Source: Clostridia bacterium (lineage in GTDB: Bacteria > Bacillota > Clostridia > Oscillospirales > Acutalibacteraceae). Taken from it: DNA of 64,000 nt. Positions within the stretch are counted from its first letter, which is position 1; each line of letters starts with the position of its first letter. The position numbers and the translations under genes were made by a program. The stretch spans positions 27,695 through 91,694 of the forward strand of contig JAGAKF010000099.1 of assembly GCA_017625835.1 (NCBI GenBank). The letters run 5' to 3'. Below, one piece after another: positions 43,732-51,412 of this stretch. The notes beneath the pieces were generated by a model, which was not told the origin of the DNA, searched no databases, and saw only the letters and a program-made list of their open reading frames with translations.

Positions 43732-44799
43732 ATGAAAAGGGCTATGATTGCCATGAGCGGCGGAGTCGACAGCTCCGTTGCCGCCTATATCATAAGTCAG
43801 CAAGGGTACGAAACCGCGGGCGCAACAATGAAGCTCCACAGCGACGACACCGAAGCGCAGAAAGAAGCTTCATGCTGTTCGTCAGAGGATATTGAAATTG
43901 CAAGAAGCGTTGCCGAAAAGCTCGGAATGCCTTACTATGTTTTTAACTATTCGGACAACTTCAAGCTTCACGTAATTTCACGTTTTGTTGACGCTTACCG
44001 TAACGCAAGAACCCCGAACCCGTGCATCGACTGCAACCGCTACATCAAGTTTGACCAGCTTATCAAGCGCGCGCTTGAGCTTGAGTTTGATTACGTTGTT
44101 ACGGGACATTATGCGATTACCGAATACGATGAAAAAAGCGGACGTTACCTTCTGAAAAAAGCTGCTGACGAAACGAAGGACCAAAGCTACGTGCTTTACT
44201 CCCTCACTCAGGAGCAGTTGAAACACATACTTTTCCCCCTCGGCTCAATGAGCAAGGACGAGACAAGAAAAATCGCTGAAGAGCAAGGCTTTATAAACTT
44301 TGACAAGCCCGACAGCCAGGACATCTGCTTTGTTCCTGACGGAGACTATGCGAAGTTTATTGAAGACTGGTGCGGCTTCAAGTTTGAAAACGGTAATTTC
44401 GTTGACCTTGACGGCAACGTTATCGCACAGCACAAGGGAATCATCAACTACACAATCGGTCAGCGTAAGGGCTTAGGAATTGCCGCGAAGGCACCGTACT
44501 ATGTTGTAGGAAAGAACCTTGAAACAAACGAAGTTGTGCTCGGCTCAAACGACGATCTTTTCTCTTCAACTCTTACGGCAACGGACGTTAACTTTATTTC
44601 GGTTGAAAAGTTGACGGAACCGATGAGAGTCAGGGCAAAAGTACGATATAAACAAAAAGAAACCGACGCGACAATCTCCCCTCTTGAAAACGGAGACGTC
44701 AGCGTAGTTTTCGACGAACCTCAGCGAGCAATAGCATCGGGACAGGCAGTCGTCTTCTACGACGGTGACATAGTTGTCGGCGGCGGCACAATAGTATAA
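43732..44799 (+). CDS. mnmA: tRNA-specific 2-thiouridylase MnmA
   Basis: 355 residues. PP-loop SGGVDSS at residues 9-15, the conserved NPCIDCNRYIKF and the second catalytic cysteine in DSQDICFVPDGDY; the C-terminal beta barrel ends in GQAVVFYDGDIVVGGG. It adds sulfur to U34 of Lys, Glu and Gln tRNAs, using sulfur from IscS, which fits the operon. GAGGGCAG lies just upstream of the ATG. Confidence 0.96.
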   Translation: MKRAMIAMSGGVDSSVAAYIISQQGYETAGATMKLHSDDTEAQKEASCCSSEDIEIARSVAEKLGMPYYVFNYSDNFKLHVISRFVDAYRNARTPNPCIDCNRYIKFDQLIKRALELEFDYVVTGHYAITEYDEKSGRYLLKKAADETKDQSYVLYSLTQEQLKHILFPLGSMSKDETRKIAEEQGFINFDKPDSQDICFVPDGDYAKFIEDWCGFKFENGNFVDLDGNVIAQHKGIINYTIGQRKGLGIAAKAPYYVVGKNLETNEVVLGSNDDLFSSTLTATDVNFISVEKLTEPMRVRAKVRYKQKETDATISPLENGDVSVVFDEPQRAIASGQAVVFYDGDIVVGGGTIV

Positions 44800-44845
44800 A
44801 AAAGAAAACCTACGAAGTTTTTACACTTCGTAGGTTTTCTTTTTT
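44800..44845. terminator. Long bidirectional terminator
   Basis: AAAAGAAAACCTACGAAGT pairs with ACTTCGTAGGTTTTCTTTT (about 19 bp) around TTTTAC, with T-runs on both strands. Ends mnmA and the minus-strand operon at 44844. Confidence 0.95.
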
Positions 44846-45830
44846 ATTCGCTTATCGGAGTTTCTTCAACAAAACCTTCAGCATTCACGCGGAATGTCTG
44901 GAGCTCATAGGGAAGAATTTCCGCACGGAAACCTGCATCAATCGCATCACACATAACCGTGATTGCTTTTTCCTTGCCCGCAGTTTCCTTGATTCGGATA
45001 ACAACATCATCGCTGAGGTCTTCGGCATATTTCATACTTACTACCTTGACTTCATCGCTGTTGATTTTAATGAAATCTTCGTTAATTTCAGCATCGCCGA
45101 TGATTGTCTCTGCAACGTCTGTTGCAACTTCGTCTTCACCCATAAAGAGCGAAATCCAGCAATTCTGAATTTCTTCCTGAGCCTTCTTGCCTTCCTGCAC
45201 GCAGATTCTTTCTGCCTTAAGAAGAAGCTTTTCAGCCTCAGTTGCCTCGCCTGTATAAACAGGCTGTTTAACGTTTCCGAGGTCAAGCTCGTTCTGGAAG
45301 ACTGCCATAACCTCATCTTCGATTGATTCAAAATCGTTAGCCTTGATAAACTCGTCATCGATATCGTTGATATCAACTTTTTCAAGGTCGGAATAAACGA
45401 GAGTTCTTGTAAATGCTGCGTTATCGAGCCAGTATGTTTCCTTCTCGCTGTCAAGGACGCAAGCGTCGAAGTTTGCTGTGTAGATTACCTGAGTGAATGC
45501 GTCGTTATAAATCTTTGCGCCATGGAAAACTCTGTATTCTTTGTCAAACTTCTCTTTAAAATATGTTGTTGAATAAAGCACATTACGTATAAGCTTTTCT
45601 TCGGACATATCGCCATCGTCATACATCCACATGCCGACTGACGGATACCATCTCTCTCTTTTGATCTGCTTTGCAACAGCCTCAAAAAGAACGGGATCAA
45701 TTTTTTCAAGCTCGTTAAGTTCAAAAGCGGTAAGACCGTTTACGATAAGCTTTTTGAAATCGTCAAGCTTCTGCAACGCATCTCTGACAGCTTCGATGCT
45801 GAATTCATTCAATACTGCAATCTTACTCAT
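44844..45830 (-). CDS. Reduced GH38 (alpha-mannosidase)-like protein without the catalytic aspartate
   Basis: 328 residues, a third of a normal GH38. Residues 50-117 follow the middle of the GH38 catalytic domain (RERWYPSVGMWMYDDGDM, KLIRNVLYSTTYFKEKF) but at the place of the nucleophile motif (PDSFG) the protein has HGAKIYND. No HxDxAW zinc motif is present. The last 60 residues (IRIKETAGKEKAITVMC, EILPYELQTFRVN) resemble the GH38 C-terminal beta domain. So a non-catalytic, internally deleted relative is inferred. ATG 45830 follows AGGAGG by 7 nt and lies 2 nt past the upstream stop. Confidence 0.6.
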   Translation of the reverse strand: MSKIAVLNEFSIEAVRDALQKLDDFKKLIVNGLTAFELNELEKIDPVLFEAVAKQIKRERWYPSVGMWMYDDGDMSEEKLIRNVLYSTTYFKEKFDKEYRVFHGAKIYNDAFTQVIYTANFDACVLDSEKETYWLDNAAFTRTLVYSDLEKVDINDIDDEFIKANDFESIEDEVMAVFQNELDLGNVKQPVYTGEATEAEKLLLKAERICVQEGKKAQEEIQNCWISLFMGEDEVATDVAETIIGDAEINEDFIKINSDEVKVVSMKYAEDLSDDVVIRIKETAGKEKAITVMCDAIDAGFRAEILPYELQTFRVNAEGFVEETPISE

Positions 45831-45832
45831 TT

Positions 45833-47629
45833 TCAAACCTCCTCTGCAATAAAGCCATAATATCTGCCTACCCAGTAAGCGAATGTGTATGGGTAGCAAC
45901 CCTCAAAGTGAGCGTTTCTTCCGTCACTGTACGGAAGATACTGGAACGGATTACGGTCGAATTTTTCTGTTGAGCGCTCATCGGGCATAAGAAGAACGGA
46001 CATTTCCTTGTCAACGCCCTCAACACCGTGACGGAGTCTCTTTACGGGAACGTCGTGGCGGTCAAGCTTAACGAGAGCAGCAAGTCTTGTAATCTCGTGG
46101 CGGTAGAACCAGTCTGCCATACGTTCGAAATCAATCTCAATATCGGGGCAGCCTGCAAGCATCGGGAAAGCATAGCCCGGCTGTACCTCACGAAGAAGTG
46201 TGCCTGCCCAGGACTTGAATGATTTACGGTAAGTTGCAAGAAGCTCCTCGTCCTCTTCAAGAGTACAAAGCATCCAGAACGTTGCAAGCGCAAGGAGATT
46301 GTCGCCGTACATAAGATCCTCTTCAGGGGAAGCACCGCAACCGATTGCTCCCTGGAAGAAGCGGTCAAAATGCTTTGTGGAAAGCTCTGCGTAACCGTCA
46401 GCAATAAGTGCATCGTAAGTTTCCTTCCAAAGTCCCTCTTCGCCTGTTACGTGCATTGTAACCTTGAGGTACATAAGAAGCTCTGCGGCATTAAGCGGAG
46501 CGTCAACATAGCCTGAGCCTGCTGTTGCAAAGTAACGCTTGCTCCATTTTGCCCATGTTGTCGGCTTGCCTGAATGCTCAAGGAATTCAAACTTACCGTT
46601 GATGATATGAGTCATAGTTCTGCGGCAGGAATCCTTGATAAGCTCGTCGAGCTCGGGATCGTCCTCGCCGAGAATGTCGTGTGCAAGACGGTAGTGCAGG
46701 AAGTGGTTTGTAACTTCGTCACTGCTTGTGTCTGCTTTGTAGCAAAGGTCGTTTTCAGTATAACCGAGATCACGGTAAAGCTTTGCAAGTCTGTCGGGAA
46801 TCGGATGAGTACAGGGTACCTGCTCACCTACTCTGCCCGTGTGCAAAGATTCACTTGTCTCTGCACAAATTGCAACATCACCGTTCCACTGGTAGAAATG
46901 GCCGTCATCGGGAAGAGGCTCGCCTGAAACATGGTATGAACGTGCGATAAAGCCTTCTTCTCTTCCGTGAACATATGTAAGAAGAAGCATCGCTTCGGAG
47001 TTGAGAGTTGCAATTTTTCTTGCTTCGATCGTCTTCGGATGGTCTGCACCGAGTTCGCGCTTAAGTACGGCATATCTCATTACCTCGCCGACAAAGTGGT
47101 CAGCTGTGAATGTACCGTCGTTGTCGCAGGATGTGTAGCCGAGCGCAGTTTCAACTTTCTTAGGCTCAGTTGTGTTCATATGGCATACCATACCACGGCG
47201 CATAACGTATTTGTGAGTTTCTTCACGGAGAAGGTCACCGCGCTCCTCGCAGGTAAGCATAATCATTTCGATATAAGAAACGCTGTCACCGTTGAGAACC
47301 CATACGTTGTCGCCCTCTGCAAGGAGTGCATCAACGTTATTGTTATCAAGATGCTTGTGAGCGCTGAAGAACATAATGATATCTTCAGCTCTTTCAGCCT
47401 TTGCATCGTAACGTGTAAGTCCCGTCTTTGCTCCGTACCAGATAACACCGTTGTTACCCTCGGCAAAGCAGGTATAATCGCTCTTCTTCGACGGAAGAGG
47501 ATACGGGAATCCCTTAAGATCGGGAGCCTCGTTTACAGTCTCAAAGAGAGCCTGCGGAACACGGGGATCGTCCTTTTTCATAAATGTAATTTTTCTTGTA
47601 AGGTGTGGTTTTAAGATATACGGTTTCAC
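45833..47629 (-). CDS. Propeller-repeat plus helical-toroid protein of unknown function
   Basis: 598 residues, no signal peptide. Residues 59-75 (NNGVIWYGAKTGLTRYD) match one blade of the two-component-regulator propeller repeat, with a second weaker blade at 105-121 (GDNVWVLNGDSVSYIE). The rest is helical with WxxR and aromatic-rich segments (FQGAIGCGASPEEDLMYGDN, YPYTFAYWVGRYYG), as in (alpha/alpha)6-toroid carbohydrate enzymes. No catalytic residues could be assigned. GTG start 47629 behind AAAGGTG. Operon partner of the GH38-like and phosphoesterase genes. Confidence 0.6.
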   Translation of the reverse strand: MKPYILKPHLTRKITFMKKDDPRVPQALFETVNEAPDLKGFPYPLPSKKSDYTCFAEGNNGVIWYGAKTGLTRYDAKAERAEDIIMFFSAHKHLDNNNVDALLAEGDNVWVLNGDSVSYIEMIMLTCEERGDLLREETHKYVMRRGMVCHMNTTEPKKVETALGYTSCDNDGTFTADHFVGEVMRYAVLKRELGADHPKTIEARKIATLNSEAMLLLTYVHGREEGFIARSYHVSGEPLPDDGHFYQWNGDVAICAETSESLHTGRVGEQVPCTHPIPDRLAKLYRDLGYTENDLCYKADTSSDEVTNHFLHYRLAHDILGEDDPELDELIKDSCRRTMTHIINGKFEFLEHSGKPTTWAKWSKRYFATAGSGYVDAPLNAAELLMYLKVTMHVTGEEGLWKETYDALIADGYAELSTKHFDRFFQGAIGCGASPEEDLMYGDNLLALATFWMLCTLEEDEELLATYRKSFKSWAGTLLREVQPGYAFPMLAGCPDIEIDFERMADWFYRHEITRLAALVKLDRHDVPVKRLRHGVEGVDKEMSVLLMPDERSTEKFDRNPFQYLPYSDGRNAHFEGCYPYTFAYWVGRYYGFIAEEV

Positions 47630-47646
47630 TTCGCACCTTTCCTTTC

Positions 47647-48801
47647 TCAGAGATAGTCTCTGTTAAATCTTTGTTTAAATGTTATTGAGCCGTCCTGAGC
47701 GACATTAACGACTGTTACGCCCTGAACCCATTTTTCTTCAGGCCAGCCTAATTTTTCGCCCATTGTGTACGTATTATATCCGTTGCACTGTGCATAAACG
47801 AGATAAATTCCGTCGTAAATTGCGCAGAAATCGTTCATATGGTCATGTCCCGAAAAGACAGCCTGCGTGCTTCCGAGCTCCTTGATAGCCTTGAAAAGTC
47901 CGCTGTTATACGGGGACGAGCCGACAGTTTCGTATTGCCAGCCGTAGACAATTTCAGCCTTGCCCGACGGAACAAACTTGTTGTCCTCTACATATTCAAA
48001 GACCTCTTCATATTCCTTGATCGGAATATGCATAAGCACCATTGACTTAAACTTTCCGTGTTCAGCCTCAAGCTCCTTAATGCTGTTTTTATACCAGTCA
48101 ATCTGACCCTGCTTGATGAAGTCGTAGCCTTTCATATCAGCAGGAAGTCCGTGAGCAACGTTGTGCTCGGGCTCCATATCACGGCCTGAGTCAAACATAA
48201 AAATGCTCTGCTTAATTGTGTTATCGGCATTCATAATATTGATCTTGAAATTGCCGAAGCCGAAAAGCTCAGGATCACCGAACTTTGAAAGACAATGCGG
48301 AAAGCTTTCGATATTCTTGAGCATAAAATACTTGTGGAATTCTTTTTCAGCTCTTGCCTCGTGATTGCCGAAGCAGTATGCCCAGTAAATGCCTGCTTTT
48401 TCCATAAACTTGCCGAACTGAATGCAGTCAAGCTGCTGGTAATCGGTAAGGATTGCATCGCCTGTTATGAGTAATAAATCCGGCTTTTCAGCTGCAAGAT
48501 GCTTTGCGAGCATATCAAGCGACTTGTTGATAAGGTCTTTTTCGTCCCAGAGATGAAGATCGGTTGTGACCATTATCTTGAAATTCTTATTATCAATTCT
48601 GCCCTTTGCATCGTACTTTGCGATATATGTAGCATCGTCGGTTTCTTTTAAAATTCTGACGCTGCTGCCGACGAACTTCGGCTCAACATCAAAAATATTG
48701 CTGACTAACTTTCCGCCGCCCATTTTTTTGACTGCGGTTTCTGCAGAAATGAACGCCTTGAAAGTGTTGTGCAGAACAAACGATTTGATTTCTCTGAACA
48801 T
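47647..48801 (-). CDS. Calcineurin-like metallophosphoesterase
   Basis: 384 residues. Metal-binding motifs in order: VTTDLHLWDE, LLLITGDAI, CFGNHEARAE, MVLMHIPIKEY, FSGHDHMND. No signal peptide. ATG 48801 follows GAGGGAGG by 8 nt; a longer in-frame reading would cover the promoter. First gene of a three-gene minus operon with the toroid and GH38-like proteins. Substrate unknown. Related in layout to the protein at 61243, which has extra C-terminal membrane helices. Confidence 0.88.
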   Translation of the reverse strand: MFREIKSFVLHNTFKAFISAETAVKKMGGGKLVSNIFDVEPKFVGSSVRILKETDDATYIAKYDAKGRIDNKNFKIMVTTDLHLWDEKDLINKSLDMLAKHLAAEKPDLLLITGDAILTDYQQLDCIQFGKFMEKAGIYWAYCFGNHEARAEKEFHKYFMLKNIESFPHCLSKFGDPELFGFGNFKINIMNADNTIKQSIFMFDSGRDMEPEHNVAHGLPADMKGYDFIKQGQIDWYKNSIKELEAEHGKFKSMVLMHIPIKEYEEVFEYVEDNKFVPSGKAEIVYGWQYETVGSSPYNSGLFKAIKELGSTQAVFSGHDHMNDFCAIYDGIYLVYAQCNGYNTYTMGEKLGWPEEKWVQGVTVVNVAQDGSITFKQRFNRDYL

Positions 48802-48831
48802 CAATTTTCCTCCCTCGGTGCATATACAATT

Positions 48832-48861
48832 ATTATACAATACATTGCCAATTTCAGTCAA
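48832..48861 (-). promoter_or_regulatory. Promoter of the phosphoesterase-GH38-like operon
   Basis: On minus: TTGACT (48856-48861), 18 nt, TATAAT (48832-48837), 31 nt before the ATG. Confidence 0.8.
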
Positions 48862-48871
48862 TGATTTTACG

Positions 48872-48907
48872 CAAAAAAGAACTGCCACCGCAAAAACAGT
48901 GACAGTT
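48872..48907 (-). terminator. Terminator of the GT4 gene
   Basis: AACTGCCAC (48880-48888) with GTGACAGTT (48899-48907), one mismatch/wobble, followed on minus by CTTTTTTGCG. Confidence 0.85.
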
Positions 48908-48911
48908 AATT

Positions 48912-50042
48912 TTATATGTTTTCAATGAAATCTTCCATGGCCTTTATCCTCGATGCCAGAGAAAACTCAGACGCGCGTTTTTTCTCCGATTCCTTGAAAT
49001 TTTCAAGGAGCGACGGCTCGTCGAGAACTGTTTTCATTGCCTCAAAAAGTCCGTCATCGCTGTTTTCGCAGATTATTCCGCACTCTTCGTCTCCGAAAAT
49101 TTCTCTCATTCCCGAACATTCCGTCGTTACAACAGGAACGCCGAGAATTACAGCCTCAATAACAGAGGTGCTGTATCCTTCCGCATACGATGAGCAGACC
49201 AGAACATCCGAATTTTTTATAAACTTATTCGAATTTTCCTGAAAACCCAAAAGCTTTATTCTTTCTTCAAGTGAGTTTTCGCTGATTAATCTTTTTATGT
49301 TCTCCTCTTCCTCGCCTTTTCCAAGGATTGCAACGGAGAAATCATAACCCATATCACGAAGTTTTGCACACACCCGCACAAGACGGTCGTAACCTTTTAC
49401 TTTAGTTAATCTTCCCACAAGTATAAACAACGGACGTGGCAAATCAATTTCAACTTTTTCGTTGCCCTTTGTTGCTATCTCTGCATCGTCAATCACGTTG
49501 TAAACAACGTGCACTTTTTCTGCCATTCCGTATTTTTTTATAAACGATTCTTTCATCGTTTCGGAAACGCAGACGACAGCATCAAACTTTTCGTAACATT
49601 TCTTCTCGTTTTCTGCGCCGCCGTGAATAGTCTCACTCCACGGATGATTTATAACATCTGTATGCACCCACGCGATTTTTTTGCAGTTTGTTCTTCCGGA
49701 ATTGCCGATAATTTTCGTCGCATACCCCTCACAGAAAGCAATTTCAACATCATAATCGCCTTTGATAAGGTTATTCCTTACAGACTTTTCGGATGCAAGA
49801 AGTGAATATTTTATTATCGCTTTATTAATCAGCTCACGGACAGCTGAACCGTTGGTGTTCTTTTTAATAAAACTACGGTGTCTGAGATGTGCACCGACTT
49901 CATCCGTATAACGTTCGTTGTCCGTTTCGGTAACAACCGTGATGTCAAATTTTGATTTATCAACAGCTAATGCAAAATTTCGAAATACAGCTTCTGCTCC
50001 GCCACCGTCAAGGGATTCAATAAAAACAAGAACCTTTTTCAC
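48912..50042 (-). CDS. GT4-family glycosyltransferase
   Basis: 376 residues. GT-B fold: the N-terminal acceptor loop GGGAEAVFRN near residue 15, the donor-site start LVGRLTKVKGYDRLV near 215 and the C-terminal EX7E motif in SYAEGYSTSVIEAVILG, then VVTTECSGMREI. Transfers a sugar from an NDP-sugar, probably to a surface glycan or lipid. GTG 50042 is chosen over an upstream ATG at 50129 because GGAGGCGAGAAG lies directly before it. Single gene with its own terminator. Confidence 0.9.
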   Translation of the reverse strand: MKKVLVFIESLDGGGAEAVFRNFALAVDKSKFDITVVTETDNERYTDEVGAHLRHRSFIKKNTNGSAVRELINKAIIKYSLLASEKSVRNNLIKGDYDVEIAFCEGYATKIIGNSGRTNCKKIAWVHTDVINHPWSETIHGGAENEKKCYEKFDAVVCVSETMKESFIKKYGMAEKVHVVYNVIDDAEIATKGNEKVEIDLPRPLFILVGRLTKVKGYDRLVRVCAKLRDMGYDFSVAILGKGEEEENIKRLISENSLEERIKLLGFQENSNKFIKNSDVLVCSSYAEGYSTSVIEAVILGVPVVTTECSGMREIFGDEECGIICENSDDGLFEAMKTVLDEPSLLENFKESEKKRASEFSLASRIKAMEDFIENI

Positions 50043-50122
50043 CTTCTCGCCTCCTTCGAGACTGATTATATCATTATGATTGCCTTTTTTCAACCTTGAT
50101 AAATTTGACAGTACGACTTTTA

Positions 50123-50151
50123 TTGACAAAAAATCCTTTTATATATATAAT
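50123..50151 (+). promoter_or_regulatory. Promoter of the first zinc-ribbon/QPY gene
   Basis: TTGACA (50123-50128), 17 nt, TATAAT (50146-50151), 35 nt before the ATG. Confidence 0.9.
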
Positions 50152-50186
50152 CGTTTTGTAAGCAAAAATAATGGAGGTATAAAATT

Positions 50187-50747
50187 ATGGCAAATTGTTT
50201 GCGTTGTGAAAAAGAAATCCCCGACGGAATGAGCTTCTGCGAAAATTGCAAAGCTACTATTAACGCCGGACAGAACGGGCAGCCTGCTTTCGCTCAGCAG
50301 CAGCCGCAGGCCCCGACACAGCCGAAATATCAGCAAGTTCCCCCGCAGCAGAATCCCTATCAGCAGCCGAATTATCAGCAGGCTCCCTACCAGCAGAACC
50401 CCCAGCAGCAGCCGAACTATCAGCAGGCTCCCTACCAGCAGAGCCCCTATCAGCAACCGAATTATCAACAGGCTCCTTATCAGCAGAATCCCTACCAGCA
50501 GCCGAATTATCAGCAGCCGTATCCTGCACCTGCTGTCGCAGATGCTCCGAGCACAGGTTTTGCTATTCTCAGCTTTTTCTTTCCTCTCGTAGGTCTTATT
50601 CTCTGGCTCGTATGGAAAGATAAGACTCCACTTAAGGCAAAGAGTTGCGGTAAAGGTGCTCTCATCGGTGTAATTGTTAACGTAGTATTTTCTATTATTT
50701 ACGGTGTTATCATCGGTGTTGCAACATCGTCGATGATGTATTATTAA
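50187..50747 (+). CDS. Zinc-ribbon, Pro/Gln/Tyr-repeat, two-helix membrane protein (copy 1)
   Basis: 186 residues in three parts: a zinc ribbon with CLRC and CENC pairs (residues 4-20), a low-complexity region (about 30-117) built from QQPNYQQAPYQQNPY-like units, and two membrane helices (about 122-145 and 160-182) joined by WKDKTPLKAKSCGKG. No enzyme domain. Proteins of this layout occur in many Firmicutes and may scaffold or sense at the membrane; the role is unknown. GGAGG 11 nt before ATG. Paralog of the next gene. Confidence 0.85.
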   Translation: MANCLRCEKEIPDGMSFCENCKATINAGQNGQPAFAQQQPQAPTQPKYQQVPPQQNPYQQPNYQQAPYQQNPQQQPNYQQAPYQQSPYQQPNYQQAPYQQNPYQQPNYQQPYPAPAVADAPSTGFAILSFFFPLVGLILWLVWKDKTPLKAKSCGKGALIGVIVNVVFSIIYGVIIGVATSSMMYY

Positions 50748-50777
50748 ATTGCATTAATTCCTGCAAATCATAAATTT

Positions 50778-50820
50778 AACCCGTAGGTTTCGATATAAAA
50801 CCTGCGGGTTTTATATTTTA
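50778..50820 (+). terminator. Terminator of copy 1
   Basis: AACCCGTAGGTTT pairs with AAACCTGCGGGTT, then TTATATTTTA. Nearly the same sequence ends copy 2. Confidence 0.9.
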
Positions 50821-50843
50821 CTCATCGCCGGGTTCTTCCGATG

Positions 50844-50872
50844 TTGACAAATTTTTTGATTGCAACTATAAT
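50844..50872 (+). promoter_or_regulatory. Promoter of the second zinc-ribbon/QPY gene
   Basis: TTGACA (50844-50849), 17 nt, TATAAT (50867-50872), 33 nt before the ATG. Confidence 0.9.
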
Positions 50873-50905
50873 CAACTTAGATATATAAGCAGGAGGTAAA
50901 TTACT

Positions 50906-51346
50906 ATGAAAAATTGTATGCATTGCGGCAAAGAATTTGAAGGTGAAACGGGTTTTTGTCCTGAATGTTCAGCACATACTCAGCAAGCGCCCCATCAGCA
51001 ACCTTACCGACAGCCTCCTTATCAGCAACAATATCAGCAACCTTACTATCCGCCTTATCCGCAAGGGGCTTATCCACCGCCGTATCCTCCACCGTACCAA
51101 CCGCCGACTGAAGTTGATGCTCCCAATACCGGGTTCGCTATTCTCTGTTTTTTCTTCCCCTTGGTAGGTCTGATACTTTGGCTTGTATGGAAAGATAAAA
51201 CTCCGCTTAAGGCAAAGAGTTGCGGTAAAGGTGCTCTCATTGGTGTAATCGTCAATACAGCCGTAACTGTATTGTTTGTCATCCTTTATATTGTTCTCAT
51301 TGGCTTTGCGGTTGCCGCAACAAATGCTCCCGCAATTTATTATTAA
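50906..51346 (+). CDS. Zinc-ribbon, Pro/Gln/Tyr-repeat, two-helix membrane protein (copy 2)
   Basis: 146 residues with the same plan as copy 1: zinc ribbon CMHC / CPEC, a shorter repeat region (QPYRQPPYQQQYQQPY, then PPYPPPYQPP) and the two-helix end. The segment FFFPLVGLILWLVWKDKTPL and LKAKSCGKGALIGVIVN is identical between the copies, while the linkers differ. AGGAGG precedes the ATG. The unit promoter-gene-terminator is duplicated as a whole. Confidence 0.85.
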   Translation: MKNCMHCGKEFEGETGFCPECSAHTQQAPHQQPYRQPPYQQQYQQPYYPPYPQGAYPPPYPPPYQPPTEVDAPNTGFAILCFFFPLVGLILWLVWKDKTPLKAKSCGKGALIGVIVNTAVTVLFVILYIVLIGFAVAATNAPAIYY

Positions 51347-51365
51347 CGAGCGTTTTCTGATAAAA

Positions 51366-51405
51366 TTAACCCGTAGGTTTTCGTTGAAACCTACGGGTTT
51401 TATCA
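51366..51405. terminator. Terminator of copy 2, also facing fucI
   Basis: AACCCGTAGGTTT / AAACCTACGGGTT, 13-bp perfect stem, loop TCGTTG. TTATCATTTT on plus; on minus it follows the fucI stop. Confidence 0.9.
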
Positions 51406-51412
51406 TTTTATC

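Noticed and set aside
50330-50530. Regular short repeats that could look like a CRISPR array
   Set aside because: They are in-frame codons for a Gln/Pro/Tyr linker, with no unique spacers and no cas genes.
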